Assembly (NCBI GenBank): GCA_023101725.1 | Contig: JALJCO010003555.1 | Span: 23,501-87,500, forward strand | Direction of reading: 5' to 3' | Length of the DNA: 64,000 nucleotides | From: Atherinomorus stipes | Lineage: Eukaryota; Chordata; Actinopteri; Atheriniformes; Atherinidae | Part shown: in pieces, positions 36,111 to 48,861 of the stretch | How positions within the stretch are numbered: position 1 is the first letter of the stretch | Layout of the letters: the number at the start of each line of letters is the position of its first letter | Notes under the pieces: generated by a model | Databases searched by the model: none | Told to the model about the DNA's origin: nothing | The model's input: the letters and a program-made list of their open reading frames with translations, nothing else | Position numbers and translations under genes: made by a program

Positions 36111-36338
36111 CCTGAGGCGAGTCCACTGAGCATGTGCAGTCTGAGGACGAGGTAATCATTCCAGGGAATCCTCCACATTCCAGATCAGAGAGGATCCTCT
36201 GGCAGGAAGCACAACAACCTGATAAACATTAGTTTACAGAAACTGAGATTGTTTTCTTCACCTGAGCCAAAGAAGACAGTGGATGGTGAGGAAGATGATG
36301 GAGATCTCAATGTCCTGTTTTCTAGCGACAAGTTTTGA

Positions 36339-36344
36339 AATAAA
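36339..36344 (+). terminator. candidate pgap2 polyadenylation signal AATAAA
   Basis: AATAAA about 660 nt after the pgap2 stop, downstream of the 71-bp tandem array and before the Tc1 element. It would put the whole array in the pgap2 3' UTR. Not tested against transcripts. Confidence 0.45.
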
Positions 36345-36580
36345 ATCTGACCAAACATGTCTGAACTCCTGAGTGTTCCAACAGTCTGTCCAGAAACCGC
36401 TACCAAGACTTTCCTGAACGGAGTCTTACTGGAAAGTTTTAGTAGGAATAGCTTGTAGGGAGGTTGGTGAAGGATGAGTCTGAGTCTGTTTACATGATTG
36501 TATAATCAGATTACTGCAATAACTTGTTGTGTTAGCATATTTAGCACGTATAACATGCCTATGCTACATGATCTACGTTA

Positions 36581-38180
36581 CAGTTGTGAAAAAGTGTTTG
36601 CCCCCTTCCTGATTTCTTACTTTTTTGCATGTTAGTCACTCTTAAATGTTTCAGATCATCAAACAAATGTAAATGTGAGACAAAAATAACACAAGTAAAC
36701 ACAAAATGCAGTTTTAAATGGAGATTTTTATTTCTGGGTGAGGGGGGGGGGGATCCAAACTCACATGGCCCTGTGTGAAAAAATGATTGCCCCCTAAAAC
36801 TAACTGGTTGTTCCACCCTTGGCAGCAACAACTGCAATCAAGTGTCTCCTACAGCGCTGTGGAGGAATTTTGTTCCACTCATCTTTGCAGAATTGTTGTA
36901 ATTCAGCCACATTGGTGGGTTTTCCAGCATGAACCACCTTTTTAAGGTCATGCCACAGCATCTCAATTGGATTCAGGTCAGGACTTTGATGAGGCCATTT
37001 CAAAGTCTTGATTTTGTTGTTCTTTAGCCATTCAGAGGTGGACTTGCTGGTGTGTTTTGCATCATTGTTCTGCTGCAGAACCCAAGTGCGCTTCAGCTTG
37101 AGGTCACCAACAGATGGCCGGACATTCTCCTTCAGGATTTTTTGGTAGACAGCAGAATTCATGGTTCCATTTACCACATCAAGTCTTCCAGGTCCTGAAG
37201 CAGCAAAACAGCCCCAGACCATCACACTTAAACCACCATATTTTACTTTTGGTATGATATTCCTTTTCTGAAATGCCGTGTTACTTTTACGCCAGATGTA
37301 ATGGGACCTAAACCTTCCAAATAGTTAAACTTTTGTCTCGTCAGTCCACAGAGTATTTTCCCAAAAGTCTTGGGGATCATCAAGATGCTTTCTGGCTAAA
37401 CTGAGACGAGCCTTTATGTTCTTTTTGCTCAGCAGTGGTTTTGGTCTTGGAACTCTGCCATGCAGCCATTTTTGCCCCCCAGTCTCTTTCTTATGGTGGA
37501 GTCATGAACACTGACCTTAATTGAAGCAAATGAGGCCTGCAGTTCTTGGATGTTGTTCTGGGGTCTTTTGTGACCTCTTGGATGAGTCGTCGCTGTGCTC
37601 TTGGGGTAATTTTTGGTTGGCCGGCCCCTCCTGGGAAGGTTCACCACTGTTCCATGTTTTCATCATTTGTGGATAATGGTTCTCACTGTGGTTCCCTGGA
37701 GTCCCAAAGCTTTAGAAATGGCTTTGGAACCTTTTCCAGACTGATAGATCTCAATTACTTTGTTTCTCATTTGTTCCTGAATTTCTTTGGATCGCAGCAT
37801 AATGTCTAGCTTTTGAGGATCGTTTGGTCTACTTCACTTTGTCAGGCAGGTCCTATTTAAGTGATTTCTTGATTGAGAACAGGTGTGGCAGTAATCAGGC
37901 CTTGGTGTGGCTACAGAAATTGAAATCAGCTTTCCAAAGATGTGATAAACCACAGTTAATTTATGTTTTAACAGGGGGGGGGGTCACTTTTTCACACAGG
38001 ACTATGGAGGTTTGGATTTTTTTTCCCCCTTTCTAATAAAAATCTTCTTATAAAAACTGCATTTTCTGTTTGTGTTATCTTTTTCTCACATTTAAATTTG
38101 TTTGATCTGAAACTTTTAAGTGTGACAAACATGCAAAAAAGTAAGAAATCAGGAAGGGGGCAAAAACTTTTTCACATCTG
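36581..38180 (-). mobile_element. 1600-bp Tc1-like transposon, dead transposase, TA duplications
   Basis: Inverted ends CAGTTGTGAAAAAGTGTTTG and CAGATGTGAAAAAGTTTTTG, similar over about 150 bp, with TA at 36579-36580 and 38181-38182. Minus-strand transposase pieces: HTH part 37647-37429 (GRPTKNY); LWTDETKV near 37345 followed by a stop; catalytic part 37225-36800 with NNDAKHTSK and [16 protein letters not shown]. The DDE motifs are still readable but frameshift and stop make it a pseudogene. Confidence 0.92.
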
Positions 38181-38384
38181 TATGTTCTTTATTGTACGGT
38201 TCTCCAGTGGTAGTCATCACGGTCACACAGCAGGGTCCAAGACGGAGTCCGAGGGACGAGAGCGGCGTGGTATCGCCATGACTGGTTGGCTGCAGCACAG
38301 GTAACATGCAGGATGGCTTCATGGTCGATGGTTTGTCCTGATATTGCTGATAACAGTCCAAATATGAAGTCTGTAGTTTCACAA

Positions 38385-38470
38385 ATGTCAAGTTTATTTA
38401 TGGGGCACATAAATAGTATTGCCATAAAAAAAGACAGTAGAACACTGTACAACAAAAATGAGAATAAAAC
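38385..38470 (-). repeat. LINE 3'-end-like fragment
   Basis: aagtttatttatggggcac followed by agaacactgtacaac resembles, in reverse, the 3' end of fish CR1/L2-type LINEs. Confidence 0.45.
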
Positions 38471-38846
38471 GCAACAAAAATTTCAAACATAAAGTAAAAA
38501 CGACATAGAAATCAAAGGGAGGAGGGCAGAAGAGAGGAGCCTGTACTCAACCAGAAGCCAATGTTTTCTAAAACCATTAAACCGACATATCCCCACTGGC
38601 ACGAATATGAAAGGGCAACTGTTCTACGAAGTAGAGGCTCCCACGGAAAAGCCGGTTACCCTAGTTTTCAGATCTGAGACCAGGGCCATTTCACGTGCTG
38701 AGCTTAGACTTCTTCAGGGCTCGTATAGCTGAATGAGATCAGCCAAATATTGTGAGGCTAATCCATTTGTAACACTTATAAAATACAGATGGGTTTACTA
38801 AACGTATTTCTATGGGCTTAAGGACACACAACGTAACTTTTAAAGC

Positions 38847-40239
38847 TTAAAGGAGCTGTATCATGCTTTTCAAATGTTCCAAAAGTCAAATAAGGCATTT
38901 ATAAGCTAGATATGTTCCCATCGTTACCATAGAAACTAATTTGGTGTTAAATATTAGTTATTCGACGCATCTAATTTCCAACACGGAAGTAAGATGGCTG
39001 ACTGCACTGAACTGCGGACCAATTGTAGCATGTTTTACGCCCATTTCATGACGTCGCCCCGGAAGAGACACTTATTCTGAAGGGTCACAGAATTGTTTGT
39101 AGCACCGGCACCGGCAGCTCTCATGTGGATGTTAGTAGTAAACATTGATGGATAATTACTCCGATCGACGGGATAAAACAGACCAGCCTGTTATGGAGCT
39201 GTATGCGCTCGACCCAGAGTCTGATATGGAGTTTGAAGTACACGCAGTACCACAGAAGTACCACAGAGACCCCTGACAAGCAAGTAATTTAGCGAACAAA
39301 TCATAGGCTAACAGTTAGCGCTGAGCTAAGCAGCACTCACATGGATCTTGTAAACATTGATGGATAATCGGACTTCGATCGACGGGATCAAACGGAGCAG
39401 CCTGTTATGGAGCTGTATGCGCTCGACCCAGAGTCTGATATGGAGTTTGAAGTACACGCAGAAGTACCACAGAAGTACCACAGAGACCCCTGACAAGTAA
39501 GTAAATTAGCGAACAAATCATAGGCTAACGGTTAGCATTGAGCTGAGAGATGTGTTGACTCACCAGTGTTGTCTGTCGATGCGCGTTTTATAGTAGGAAC
39601 TGCGGAGGTTTCAGAAGTAATCCCAGAGAAAAAAAAAACACTTTTGCCGAGATTATGAAGTTATAGGAGTGAAGTTCACACACAAAGTTGAGTCTTTTTT
39701 TTCCTGCTCCTGAAGTTATAATCCAACCACTTCTGGCAAGTCGATTAATCCAGTACAACAAATAAACTCCCACGCTGAACATAACCACGCTGAACGTAAC
39801 TGCATTTTCCCCAACTTGCTGTCCTCTAGAGCTTAAAAAAAAGAAGAAAAATAAAGGAAGAAAAATCTCCTGAACTCTGGAGCAAACGTCTGTTAGCTGA
39901 TGGCTGCTTGTCTCTGAGGAAATCTTCCTGCAGGTGTTAGTTTCTTCCTCAGAGAGTGTGTATAGGATTCTCTGAGTTTCTGTTCAACAGAGGGCGTCTT
40001 GCTACGATGTTGCGCATGCGTGTTTGTCACTTCGTGATTGGTGCCACGTTCATACGTAACGCGGTGGGTAGTCAGCCGTTTGCAGGGAGGTAGCGCTTGG
40101 TTTAAATATTCATGTATATTACTCAAATATGCATGAATGAAGAAAAATAACGATTTAAATCATTTCTTGATGAGGAAATAACACACTGACATGCTGAAAA
40201 GCTCTTAAAAGTCAATTTTTCATGATAGGGCTCCTTTAA
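38847..40239. mobile_element. 1.4-kb TTAA-type element with an internal tandem duplication
   Basis: TTAAAGGAGCTGTATCATG at the left and CATGATAGGGCTCCTTTAA at the right. Inside, about 215 bp (about 39135-39345) is directly duplicated at about 39350-39560, including gagctgtatgcgctcgaccc. No intact ORF. Confidence 0.83.
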
Positions 40240-40803
40240 AAAAATTTGATTCTTACTGGGTTTGGTGGCACACCAACATTCATTAAGCGCATTTTTGAGC
40301 TGTCACTGCCCAGAGGCGTCCCGGGGCTCAGAAACAGCACTACGTAAGATTCCCATCTGGGATGCGGCTGTGACGATGCAGCACTGCATCACTTGCTAGC
40401 AAACGTATGTGAACGTGGACGCACGCATCAGCGTTTGAGCATTCGTGTACATACTTGCTGCAGCACGTGAGGAGCACGGGGCGGCCAAAACGCTTGACAC
40501 TGGAGGTCTCTGCTAGGAGGACTACGCAGGTCTTTGACTGAAAGGCCAACCTGCACTACAGCATTCCTGCGCTTTTCTGCAAACATTTATTATTTTGTGA
40601 CCTCAGCATCAGATCTCTGCCCTTTGGAGGCCTTGCTGTGACCTCCAGCTCTCACTGGAGCAGACCAGTCTAATACCAATTTCCTGGGATGAAAATCGGC
40701 TCCAAATCCAAGAGCATGGTCCTCGTAGGACAGGGATCACTATATCTAGACCTCTTGGGCCAGTGTCCTGAGGGTTTTATTTTGCTGCTGCAGCAAACCC
40801 GGC
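40240..40803. other. unassigned sequence, transposon-like
   Basis: 40345-40545 on the minus strand is similar to 58973-59105 on the plus strand (..cgttttggccgc..cgtgct..), so a shared non-autonomous element is likely. No gene. Confidence 0.4.
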
Positions 40804-41476
40804 TTAAAGGTTGAATATGGAACATTTTTATTAAAAGCTATATTTTTTCAAAAATAATACCTCCACAGGTCGTTTGGGGGTGTACAGAATGAAAGTACAA
40901 CATTTCCCAGAAAAATTATATTTAGCCGAAAAATAATTATAAAATAATTTTTTACGGGTTCGATAATGGCATTTTATTTACGTCTATAAGCCAATACACG
41001 CCGCCATTGCGGGTTGCCAAATACGATCTTTGTGTGGAAACAATATTTCGGTCATAGTCAGGCTTGTACAGGGGAAAACCGTAGAGATGACCAGTGAAAC
41101 AGCTGCTTCAGAGCCCTGGAGATATTGTTATCTGTTTCTGAGGAGGAGTGACCTGAGAAGAGCAAAACCTGGAGTAAATTTAGGTGAAGACTTCACTAAA
41201 TGGACCCACATAAACGTTTTCCACGGAGTAAAACACTGAAATGGCGACTTTCCTGCTGGATCGGTAAGCTAGCTTGTTTGCTAACATGGCTAACGTTAGC
41301 TGTCAGTTATAAACTCCTGTGCGTTACTTGTTAAACATGCTGCAGGCTGTTGGTCACTTGCGTATCGGCAGTGAGCCTGGCATCCCAGCGGCTGGAGTTG
41401 TTTTTCTGCCGTTGCAACTACAACCTAGACACACGTGATGTTGTTGTTCTGTCCGTATTACATATTCAACCTTTAA
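40804..41476 (+). mobile_element. TTAA-type element (family A), copy 3, complete
   Basis: TTAAAGGTTGAATATGGAAC at the left; CATATTCAACCTTTAA at the right; TTAA at both edges; 673 bp. The best-preserved of three copies. Confidence 0.88.
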
Positions 41477-41819
41477 ATAAATGGATCCAACAGCCAATCA
41501 AGTTCTGCACAATGACTCATTAATTTGAGTCAGGTGTGTTGGGACAAGAACACAGTGAAAGCCTTCTGGAGACTGGCCCAAGAGGTCCGAATTTGGTGAT
41601 CCCGGTCAAAAAGAAAAGACTGGAGTACTTCTGGGTTGGGGATGAGGTCCTGCTTCTAAGTGTGGGGCTTCAAGTGACTCAGAGTCTTGTTCATGAGAGG
41701 AGGAATGGAGCAGGTCTGCAGAGATTATGGTTCTGCATCTGCAGACTGCTTTGTACTCTGTAGGGATGTTGGTCGTTATTGTCGGCCTGGCAGCATCCTT
41801 ATACAGAGGAAGGGTTGGT

Positions 41820-42475
41820 GTCTAAAGCCCCGTTTCCACCCGTGGGTCTGGGTCCGGCCGGGTCAGGCCGGATCGGGTGGGTTTTGGTACGGATGTGTTG
41901 ATTTCACGTTGCATCCCCACAGCAAACTGTTCCCTTACTCTGGAGGCGGAGTATTAACCAGATAGCGTGGCTACATGATCGCGTGACATCATCGCCGTGC
42001 AACACCTTTTAACCAAAGCACCACACGTGACGTGACAGAAACAAAACGAGCAACCCCTGCTTTGTTTTTTATGCCAGGTCACGTGGGAAGAGATGGATTT
42101 TTCAACGAATCAACAGATTGCTGTATATTAGCTCCACCTCTGTGGTCCGGATCAGTTAGATCAGTACCCCCACAGAAGGGTACCAAAAAAGTAGTACCCT
42201 TCAGTACCAAAAAAGTAGGCCGGGTCAGGTATAAGGGTACCCGTTCCAGTTTTTGTCTGGCTTCCTCCCACCGTCCAAACACATGATGTTAGGTTAACTG
42301 GTCACTCTAAATTGTCCCTAGGAATAAATGTGAGTGTGTCTGTCTCTCTGTGTTGGTCCTGCGACAGACTAGTGACCTGTTCAGGTGTACCTGCCTCTCA
42401 CCTGATAATAGCTGGGATAGGCTAAAGCGACCCTGAACTGGATAAGCGGTACAGAAAATGACTGAATGATTGAAC
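41820..42475. repeat. GC-rich element remnant plus common fish interspersed repeat
   Basis: 41826-42235 begins gccccgtttccacccg and contains repeated gtaccaaaaaagtag motifs. 42245-42475 is the inverted second copy of the 10.37-10.66 kb repeat. Confidence 0.55.
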
Positions 42476-43077
42476 TGCTAACTGTAGCTGGGTTTCCTTT
42501 GCACTTTTTCGAAAATTAAAATTGATATTTCTTAAATTTTGAAAAAAGTACAATAGCGATATGTAGGTGTTTCCATTGAATGGTGTAAGTCGTAATTCTG
42601 GTAAAATACCGTCCCGCGAGAGTCCACTTTGAGGAGGATGGAGATACAGTATAAACGCGTTGTGTTTTAGAGCTGCTGCTGCTCCTTATTAGGAGATGAA
42701 AGCAGCGGATGATGATTCAGAGGTAAAGTCTGTATGTACGGAGCCTCTGATCACATCAGCAGGGATAAACACTTGTGGCGACTTCCAGAACAGACGCCTG
42801 AAACGTAACGCAAATTAAAAACCCCTTAGGATCAACTTCTGGAGTGTGGATGTCATTTCTTGATCTTGTTTTCCACTTTTTTCCGACACCAGTTTCTGAC
42901 TGATGTGATGCAGCTGTTGATATAAAGGCGCAGTCATAAGATGTTATCCGTGATCACGTTTTATTAAATCCTGGTGACATATAATTAACATGTGGGAACG
43001 AGATAACCGAGTTGTGGTGTTACAAATGTGTGCAAATGACAAACAGCTCGTGGCCAGTCGTTAATACATGAAGAACT

Positions 43078-43544
43078 TAAAGGGCCTAGAGGCAGGAATT
43101 TTAAAAAAACAAACATGCATGTCCATTTTTTTTGTAATACTAATGGGTGATGAAGCGTTAAATACCAAAAATAGCGTTTTCACCCACGTTTCTCTCCGTT
43201 GCCTTGAACAGGCTGTGCGCTGCAAAATGCGCTGCAATTCAGTGTCCGAATTTCCAGTGCTGCCTTGCGGACGTGACGTCAAATGACGCTACATCCGCAG
43301 TTTTGATACAGGAAGAAGACGGTCGTGGTAAATTCAAACACTGTCAGCGATCGTTATGGATTCTTTTGCCGTCAGCAAACGATCCAGATCAACTGAAAGA
43401 CTAAAAAGTAACTACGAAGAAAAAGCTTAGTAAACAACATTATAGCTTCAGTTTGTGCTCCCGTGACGGCTTGGCTCGTGGCTGCAGTTACCTGAAGCGC
43501 CAGTCACGAGTTTCGTTTCTTAATCTTGCCTCAAGTCCCTCTAA
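43078..43544. mobile_element. TTAA-type MITE (family F), copy 2, inverted
   Basis: Starts TTAAAGGGCCTAGAGGCAGG; inverted homologue of 34160-34643. Right terminus mutated (CTCAAGTCCCTCTAAA). Confidence 0.83.
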
Positions 43545-44246
43545 ACCATCTTTATTATGTCCTAAATGAACTCAGCTTGCTGAGTTACAGCAGTTTGGGG
43601 ATTTTTCATATATGTGACTGATAAAACTTCCCCCATCACTCTGATTTCACAGTTAATGCTTGAAAATGATCATATTCATTATAATTAAGAAGGAATAACT
43701 GGATTTTAACCCCCCACGTCATGCTTGATGGCGAGTAATTGCGAAAAAAAAGTGTTTCCATTACAAAAATGCAAAAAACTGCTTTATCGAAACGTCTGAA
43801 TTTGCTCCTCATGAAAGCGTAAAAACTTTTTTGCGATATTTGAGACTTTTAAAATAAATGTAGATGTTTCCATTTGCGTTTTTAATTGCAATATCAGCTT
43901 GTGTGTGTACATTCTTACTTACCTGTCAAGCAGCAATGTTGCTAACTCTGCAAACCCGGCTTTAGACTTCAGTCCTCTGCTGCTGAGAAGCTGTCTCCAG
44001 CTGTGAGGACGATGCCAGTGTTCACCAGCACAGACACACAGACAGGCGCCCGGGGGAGATGCAGCTCTGCGGTAAACAAGCTTATACTCACCCTACTGGC
44101 AGAGAATAGGTACTACAAGTTTTCCACGCTGTAAAAAGGGTCAATAACTTTTTAAATGTAATAAAATCTCACATATAGGATGATGGTAAATAACATGTTT
44201 ATTAACAGTCTAATTATGTGCACTGAAAACCCTCAAATCTTAACAA

Positions 44247-44660
44247 GTATATTTTTTCTAATTTCTAGTCAAAATATGTCATCACACTCAAAATAAGACA
44301 AAATCACCTAAAGATAAACATTTCAGTGAGATATAGGAACTTGTTTTAAGACAATGCATCTTATTTCAAGAAATTTTGCTTCTTCTATTAATTGGCAGAA
44401 TTTCTTTGCTTATTACAAGAAAAAAATCTTTTAGTTAAGAACTAATTTAAGATTGGCCAAGATTTTTTTTTTTTTTTTTTTTTTTGCTTTTAATAAGAAA
44501 AAAATCTGCCAATGGAAAAAGCAAAATTTTCTACAGAAGATTTCTTGCATTGCCTCAAAACAAGTTCCTATATCTCACTGAAATGTTTCTCTTGTAATTC
44601 TGTGTTATTTTGAGTGTGATGACATATTTTGACTAGAAATTAGAAAGATACAGTATTCTT
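44247..44660. repeat. about 410-bp near-palindrome centred on a T run
   Basis: Left arm tttctagtcaaaatatgtca..ctcaaaataaga, mirrored by tgagtgtgatgacatatttt gactagaaa near 44615-44645. Arms of nearly 200 bp flank a T run at 44465-44485. Probably a fold-back MITE. Confidence 0.88.
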
Positions 44661-45559
44661 ATTTGAGTTTTGGTGGTGTGTTTAGTTATTTTTGGCATAA
44701 ATTTATGTGTAAAATATTAGATTCTACCTAGAAGCTGACAGACGGACCTGGTGCTGCCGACAGGACCCCTGCAGGTTCTCCAAAGTGAAACAAGCAAGTT
44801 TCATTTTTAATTTCAGATACAAATGAAACCTTTTTGATCCAACAACTGACTTGGAGCTGCAGAAATCTGCGAAGTTAAAGGCCATGTTCCCAAGGCACCA
44901 AAAACGGATCAGGTGTGAAGACGATGGTGACAAACCGAGAAAGGCCTCACCATCCCACCAAGGCTACGATGGTTAGAGTAATACTCCCAAGCTAGAAGAC
45001 GTGGCGCGCGTGCAGATGAGGGCCGTTTCTCAGTCTGATTACTTGTGCGTATTTGCGTCCTCGTGCACTCGTGAAACGTCATGTTCCATTTCAAAGTTGG
45101 CTTCTTGGCATGTACGCTGGAAATCCCCCGATGAGAACTTCCTCCGTCCATTTTGCCCAGCAGCATCAGAAGAGACTGGTGCGTACTCGAGCAGATATAA
45201 ATCCCAGCATGCACCTGCACATGCGTAGCGTTCCAGCCTCCTCCGCCTCCGTATGGTGCAGGGCAGCCACAACAGCCAAGCCTGAGCATCATTCCTGCTC
45301 TTTCATCTGCACTACAGCTGTTTCTCATCACCTCATTATGACTTGATTGTCCATTTGCATTAATGTGCTTACGTTTTAAAAATGAATATAATTTATAGGT
45401 TGTAGACAAAAAACACCCTCAGTATAATTGTTATGCAGCAGTTATTTTTTTTTTTAAAAATTTGTTTCAGTACAATTACATCATCTCCAAAACAATAAAC
45501 GGCCAACAGCTGTGGAATAACACAAGACTATGTTCATGATGCCAGGCAGATCATCTGTT
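44661..45559. other. unassigned sequence
   Basis: The longest ORF (minus, 45409-44909) has no domain, no splice context and low-complexity stretches; I read it as transposon-derived. No gene. Confidence 0.4.
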
Positions 45560-45599
45560 GGGTTGTCCCAAACCATCAAGCATGTGGAGTCTGCACTTG

Positions 45600-45956
45600 T
45601 TACTCCTTAAGTGCAGATTCCAAGTCCGTACCCACAAATCCATACCCACGACACTGTATCCAGTCCTTACCCACAAGTCTGTACCCACAAATCCGTACCT
45701 ACGAGTCTACCCTTGAGTCCGTACCCATGACTCTGTACCCACGGCATTTACCCATGAGTCCATACCAACGAGTACTTACCCCGAGTCCTTACCCATGACT
45801 CCATACCCACAAGTCTGTATCCAAAAGTCTCTACCAACAAGTTCGTACCCACAAATCTGGACCCACAAGTTCATACCCACGAGTCTACCCACAGGTCCGT
45901 ACCCATGAATCCATACACACAAGTCCGTACCCATGAATCCATGCCCATGAGTCCGT
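45600..45956. repeat. gtacccacgagtc minisatellite, left half
   Basis: Degenerate 12-13-bp units (gtacccacaagtc). It continues at 48127-48345 after a large insertion. Confidence 0.88.
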
Positions 45957-48126
45957 AGAGCTGTGGGGTATACCGGTTCATACTGAAAACCGGTGTTTAT
46001 CTTTGTTGTGTTTTTCATATACCGGTGAAAAGCCCAGACAACATGTGAAACGTGCACAGTGGTAAAGTGTTTCAGTGGAGACCGATTTCACTGCCGGACA
46101 CAAACACCACAGCACGTGAAAAGCTAGTTTAAGCTGTGAAAGTGAAGCACACCTTGTTTACCAGGTGTAATGTATAGGGGATTATCACGCTTTCCGAAAG
46201 TTTCCGGAATCTAGGCATTTCCTCTTCCGGGCCATTTTAACAATAGCTGTCCCTGCTCTGTTCTACTTTGAAATTCGGATAAACGCCAACCATACTTATG
46301 TTTTCATTGATTCCCGACTGAAGTGATGCTAAAGAAGAAGTGGATCAAAACGACCGATTCGCCGCGGTGAAGGACCGAACTTTATAATAAAACAACACAC
46401 GTTTGTCTGTAGCCAGCAGACTACACAGTCATGTTAGCAGGCTAGCATTGGCCAGCTCGATGACGTGCCTAACTTTGTGCAGCTGAAAACACACAAGCAT
46501 CTGAAAGCATCTCCTTCTTCTTGGCAGTCCCCAGTTGTTCCACTGGAAATGGGGGTGTACAGACCCGATTTTCAGATGTTTGTGTGTTTTAAGACGCACA
46601 ATGTTAAGCACGTCAGTAAACGCTAGCTGGCTAATGCTAGCATGCTGTGAAGTGCTGGTGTTGTGCCCCATGGGCAACAAACAAACGTGTGTTGTTTTAT
46701 TATAAAGTTCGGCCCTTCACCGCGGCGAATCGATCGCTTTGATCCACTTCTTCCTTAGCATCACTTCAGTCTGGAATGAAAACTTAAGTATGTTTGGAGT
46801 TTATCCGATTTAAATAGTATAAGAGAGCAGGAACGGCTGTTGTTAAAATGGCCCGGAAGAGGAAACGCCCAAATACCGGGAAGTTCCGGTAAGCGTGGTA
46901 ATCCCTAATGTCCGCCAGTCCGTTGGTCTGTGTCTTTACAGCTTCCAAACAGTACACCAGGAGGAACTAATTCCCAAAGAGGAGCCATGTCTATAGTTTG
47001 GAAGTTTTTTGGCTGTAAAAGATCAAACGAGGACCAAACAACTGTTTAAAAATGCTGTCGGGCAAAAGCGGCAGCTGGTGGTTGTAACACAAGCAGCTAG
47101 CTTAGCCGGCGACACGTTTTAGAGTAGCAAGAATGTCTTGATCTGGGACTGGATATGAGAAAAAGCGCAAGACGTGATCGGATTACAATCATATTTCACC
47201 GTGACAAGGACATGATTCCCATAGATGACTCAGAGACAGAAAGAAAAAAGAGAGAAAGAAAGGAAGAGTACTGCGAGGCGAAACGTCAGTAGTCAGATCG
47301 GAGTATCAGGTTTGTGAACAGGCAGAGTTTATGAACAACCGTTAAGCCAAATACAAGCTAACGCTAGCTTAGCTGCTTGTGTACGTTCCAGATGCTCTGA
47401 GCTCCACCGTGTCCGTTCAGCACCTCTACGTCCACCTGCCGATGAGTAAACCACGAATTTCTTATCTGAAGTGGAGATACATGTCCCTCCAGCGCTTGAA
47501 TTGCCTTTTCGAACACCTGTCAGCTTTGTGTTTTACCTTTGTGGGCGGAGGTGTGTCTGCCGTTTCCTCACCTTCTGACTGTCTGCAGACTACGCTGCTG
47601 TCTCCTACGGTGATTTAAAAACACTGGTCATATTTCCATCAGATGTTCGAACCTCATCCTTGGGACTTTTGAAAAATGCAAACCAGTTCCATATGACCGA
47701 AACTGAATGGTTTTTCGGGAGCAACTCCTCACTTTTGTACTCTCATTAGCAGCCATGCTTGCTCTTGCTCACATATTTGGGAAAGAGGGGAGGGATCTAA
47801 ACAAAGCACCACCATGCTGACTCACTTTAGGTCGCTCTGATTGCTTCATCAGTGTCTGTCATGTCAACATGAAGCTGACAAGCACGTGGTGTGATTTGGC
47901 AGAAAGGGAGAGAAAAAAACGTGGTGTGAGCAGGCAGTCTCATTCAGACGGTTCTACATCTTTGTGTTTTGGCAGATCATCAGCACGTTCAAAACCTTCA
48001 CGATCCATTTTATATATATATATACATATGATATATAATTTATGAGTCAAATACCGTGAAACTGGTAGGATTTCTAAAAAAAAACCCAAAAATGGATATG
48101 AAAAATTTGCCATTCGGCTCAGCCCT
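45957..48126. mobile_element. 2.17-kb insertion splitting the minisatellite
   Basis: Left end gagctgtggggtataccgg, right end attcggctcagccc; GGGCTGAG-like and GAGCTGTG-like termini and internal ATACCGGT motifs suggest a hAT-type element. It hosts fold-back element copy 2 and a (TA)n at 48010-48025. Confidence 0.65.
46176..46909. mobile_element. fold-back element (family D), copy 2
   Basis: AGGGGATTATCACGCTTTCC at the left; GGTAAGCGTGGTAATCCCT at the right; TA on both sides (46174-46175, 46910-46911). About 730 bp, shorter than copy 1, with long self-complementary arms. Confidence 0.83.
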
Positions 48127-48345
48127 ACGAGTCTGTACCCACCAGTCTGTACTCACGAATCCGTACCTACGAGTTCCTACCCACGAGTCCCTATGCACGA
48201 GTCCATAACCACGAGTTCCTACCCACTAGTCCGTACCCACGAGTCCCTACCCCACGTGTCCATCCCCAGGAGTCCGTACGCACGAATCCGTACCCATGAG
48301 TCCATACCGAGTACCAGCGGGTTCACGAGTACCGAGTACGCGGAC
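48127..48345. repeat. gtacccacgagtc minisatellite, right half
   Basis: Same unit as 45600-45956, resuming after the insertion. Confidence 0.85.
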
Positions 48346-48756
48346 TAGGGGTTGATACTGTGGTGTAAAGCTGTAAATGGGCCAGGATTGTCTGGAGCAG
48401 CACCACACATTTGTTCACCAATGCCATTATTGTTGTCATCGTCACCTTGTTGGTCACATAACGTCATATCCTCCAGCTGTGCGGCTACACTGTCCTGGCA
48501 GATGTCCTCACATTTGAGGTCTCAAACCTCTCCACCTGGTTTCAGACTAGATCATTGCATGGAGGCTGATCCCCTCTTGTGGGGATAAAAGGGCAGATTT
48601 CTAAGATTACTTTGGCGATCTTTCTGTAACTCGGCACCTTGGAGACCGCCCCTAAGTTTGAGGAAGGAAGCTTCAGGTGATGTGAATGTGTTTCTGCCTG
48701 AGGTTGTATGTGAAAATATCCCGCACATGCTCAGAACATCCCAGTTTTCTCTTGCC
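48346..48756. other. unassigned sequence 3' of rhog
   Basis: No gene recognised between the minisatellite and the rhog polyadenylation signal. Confidence 0.4.
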
Positions 48757-48762
48757 TTTATT
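48757..48762 (-). terminator. rhog polyadenylation signal AATAAA
   Basis: TTTATT on the plus strand, i.e. AATAAA on the gene strand, lies about 100 nt past the rhog stop codon. It is the first canonical signal after the stop. Confidence 0.6.
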
Positions 48763-48861
48763 AAATCATAGTTATAAACTTAAAAGAATCTGATAAAAAA
48801 AAAATGTGATAAATGTCCTGGCCAGTCTCAGACGGACTGCATCTGGTTACAGCCTCTGGTT

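Noticed and set aside
36800..37647. Intact Tc1 transposase gene
   Set aside because: Catalytic motifs are readable, but a stop follows WTDETKV and the N-terminal part is in a different frame.
44909..45409. 166-aa minus-strand ORF
   Set aside because: Low-complexity, no domain, no promoter or splice context; probably transposon-derived.
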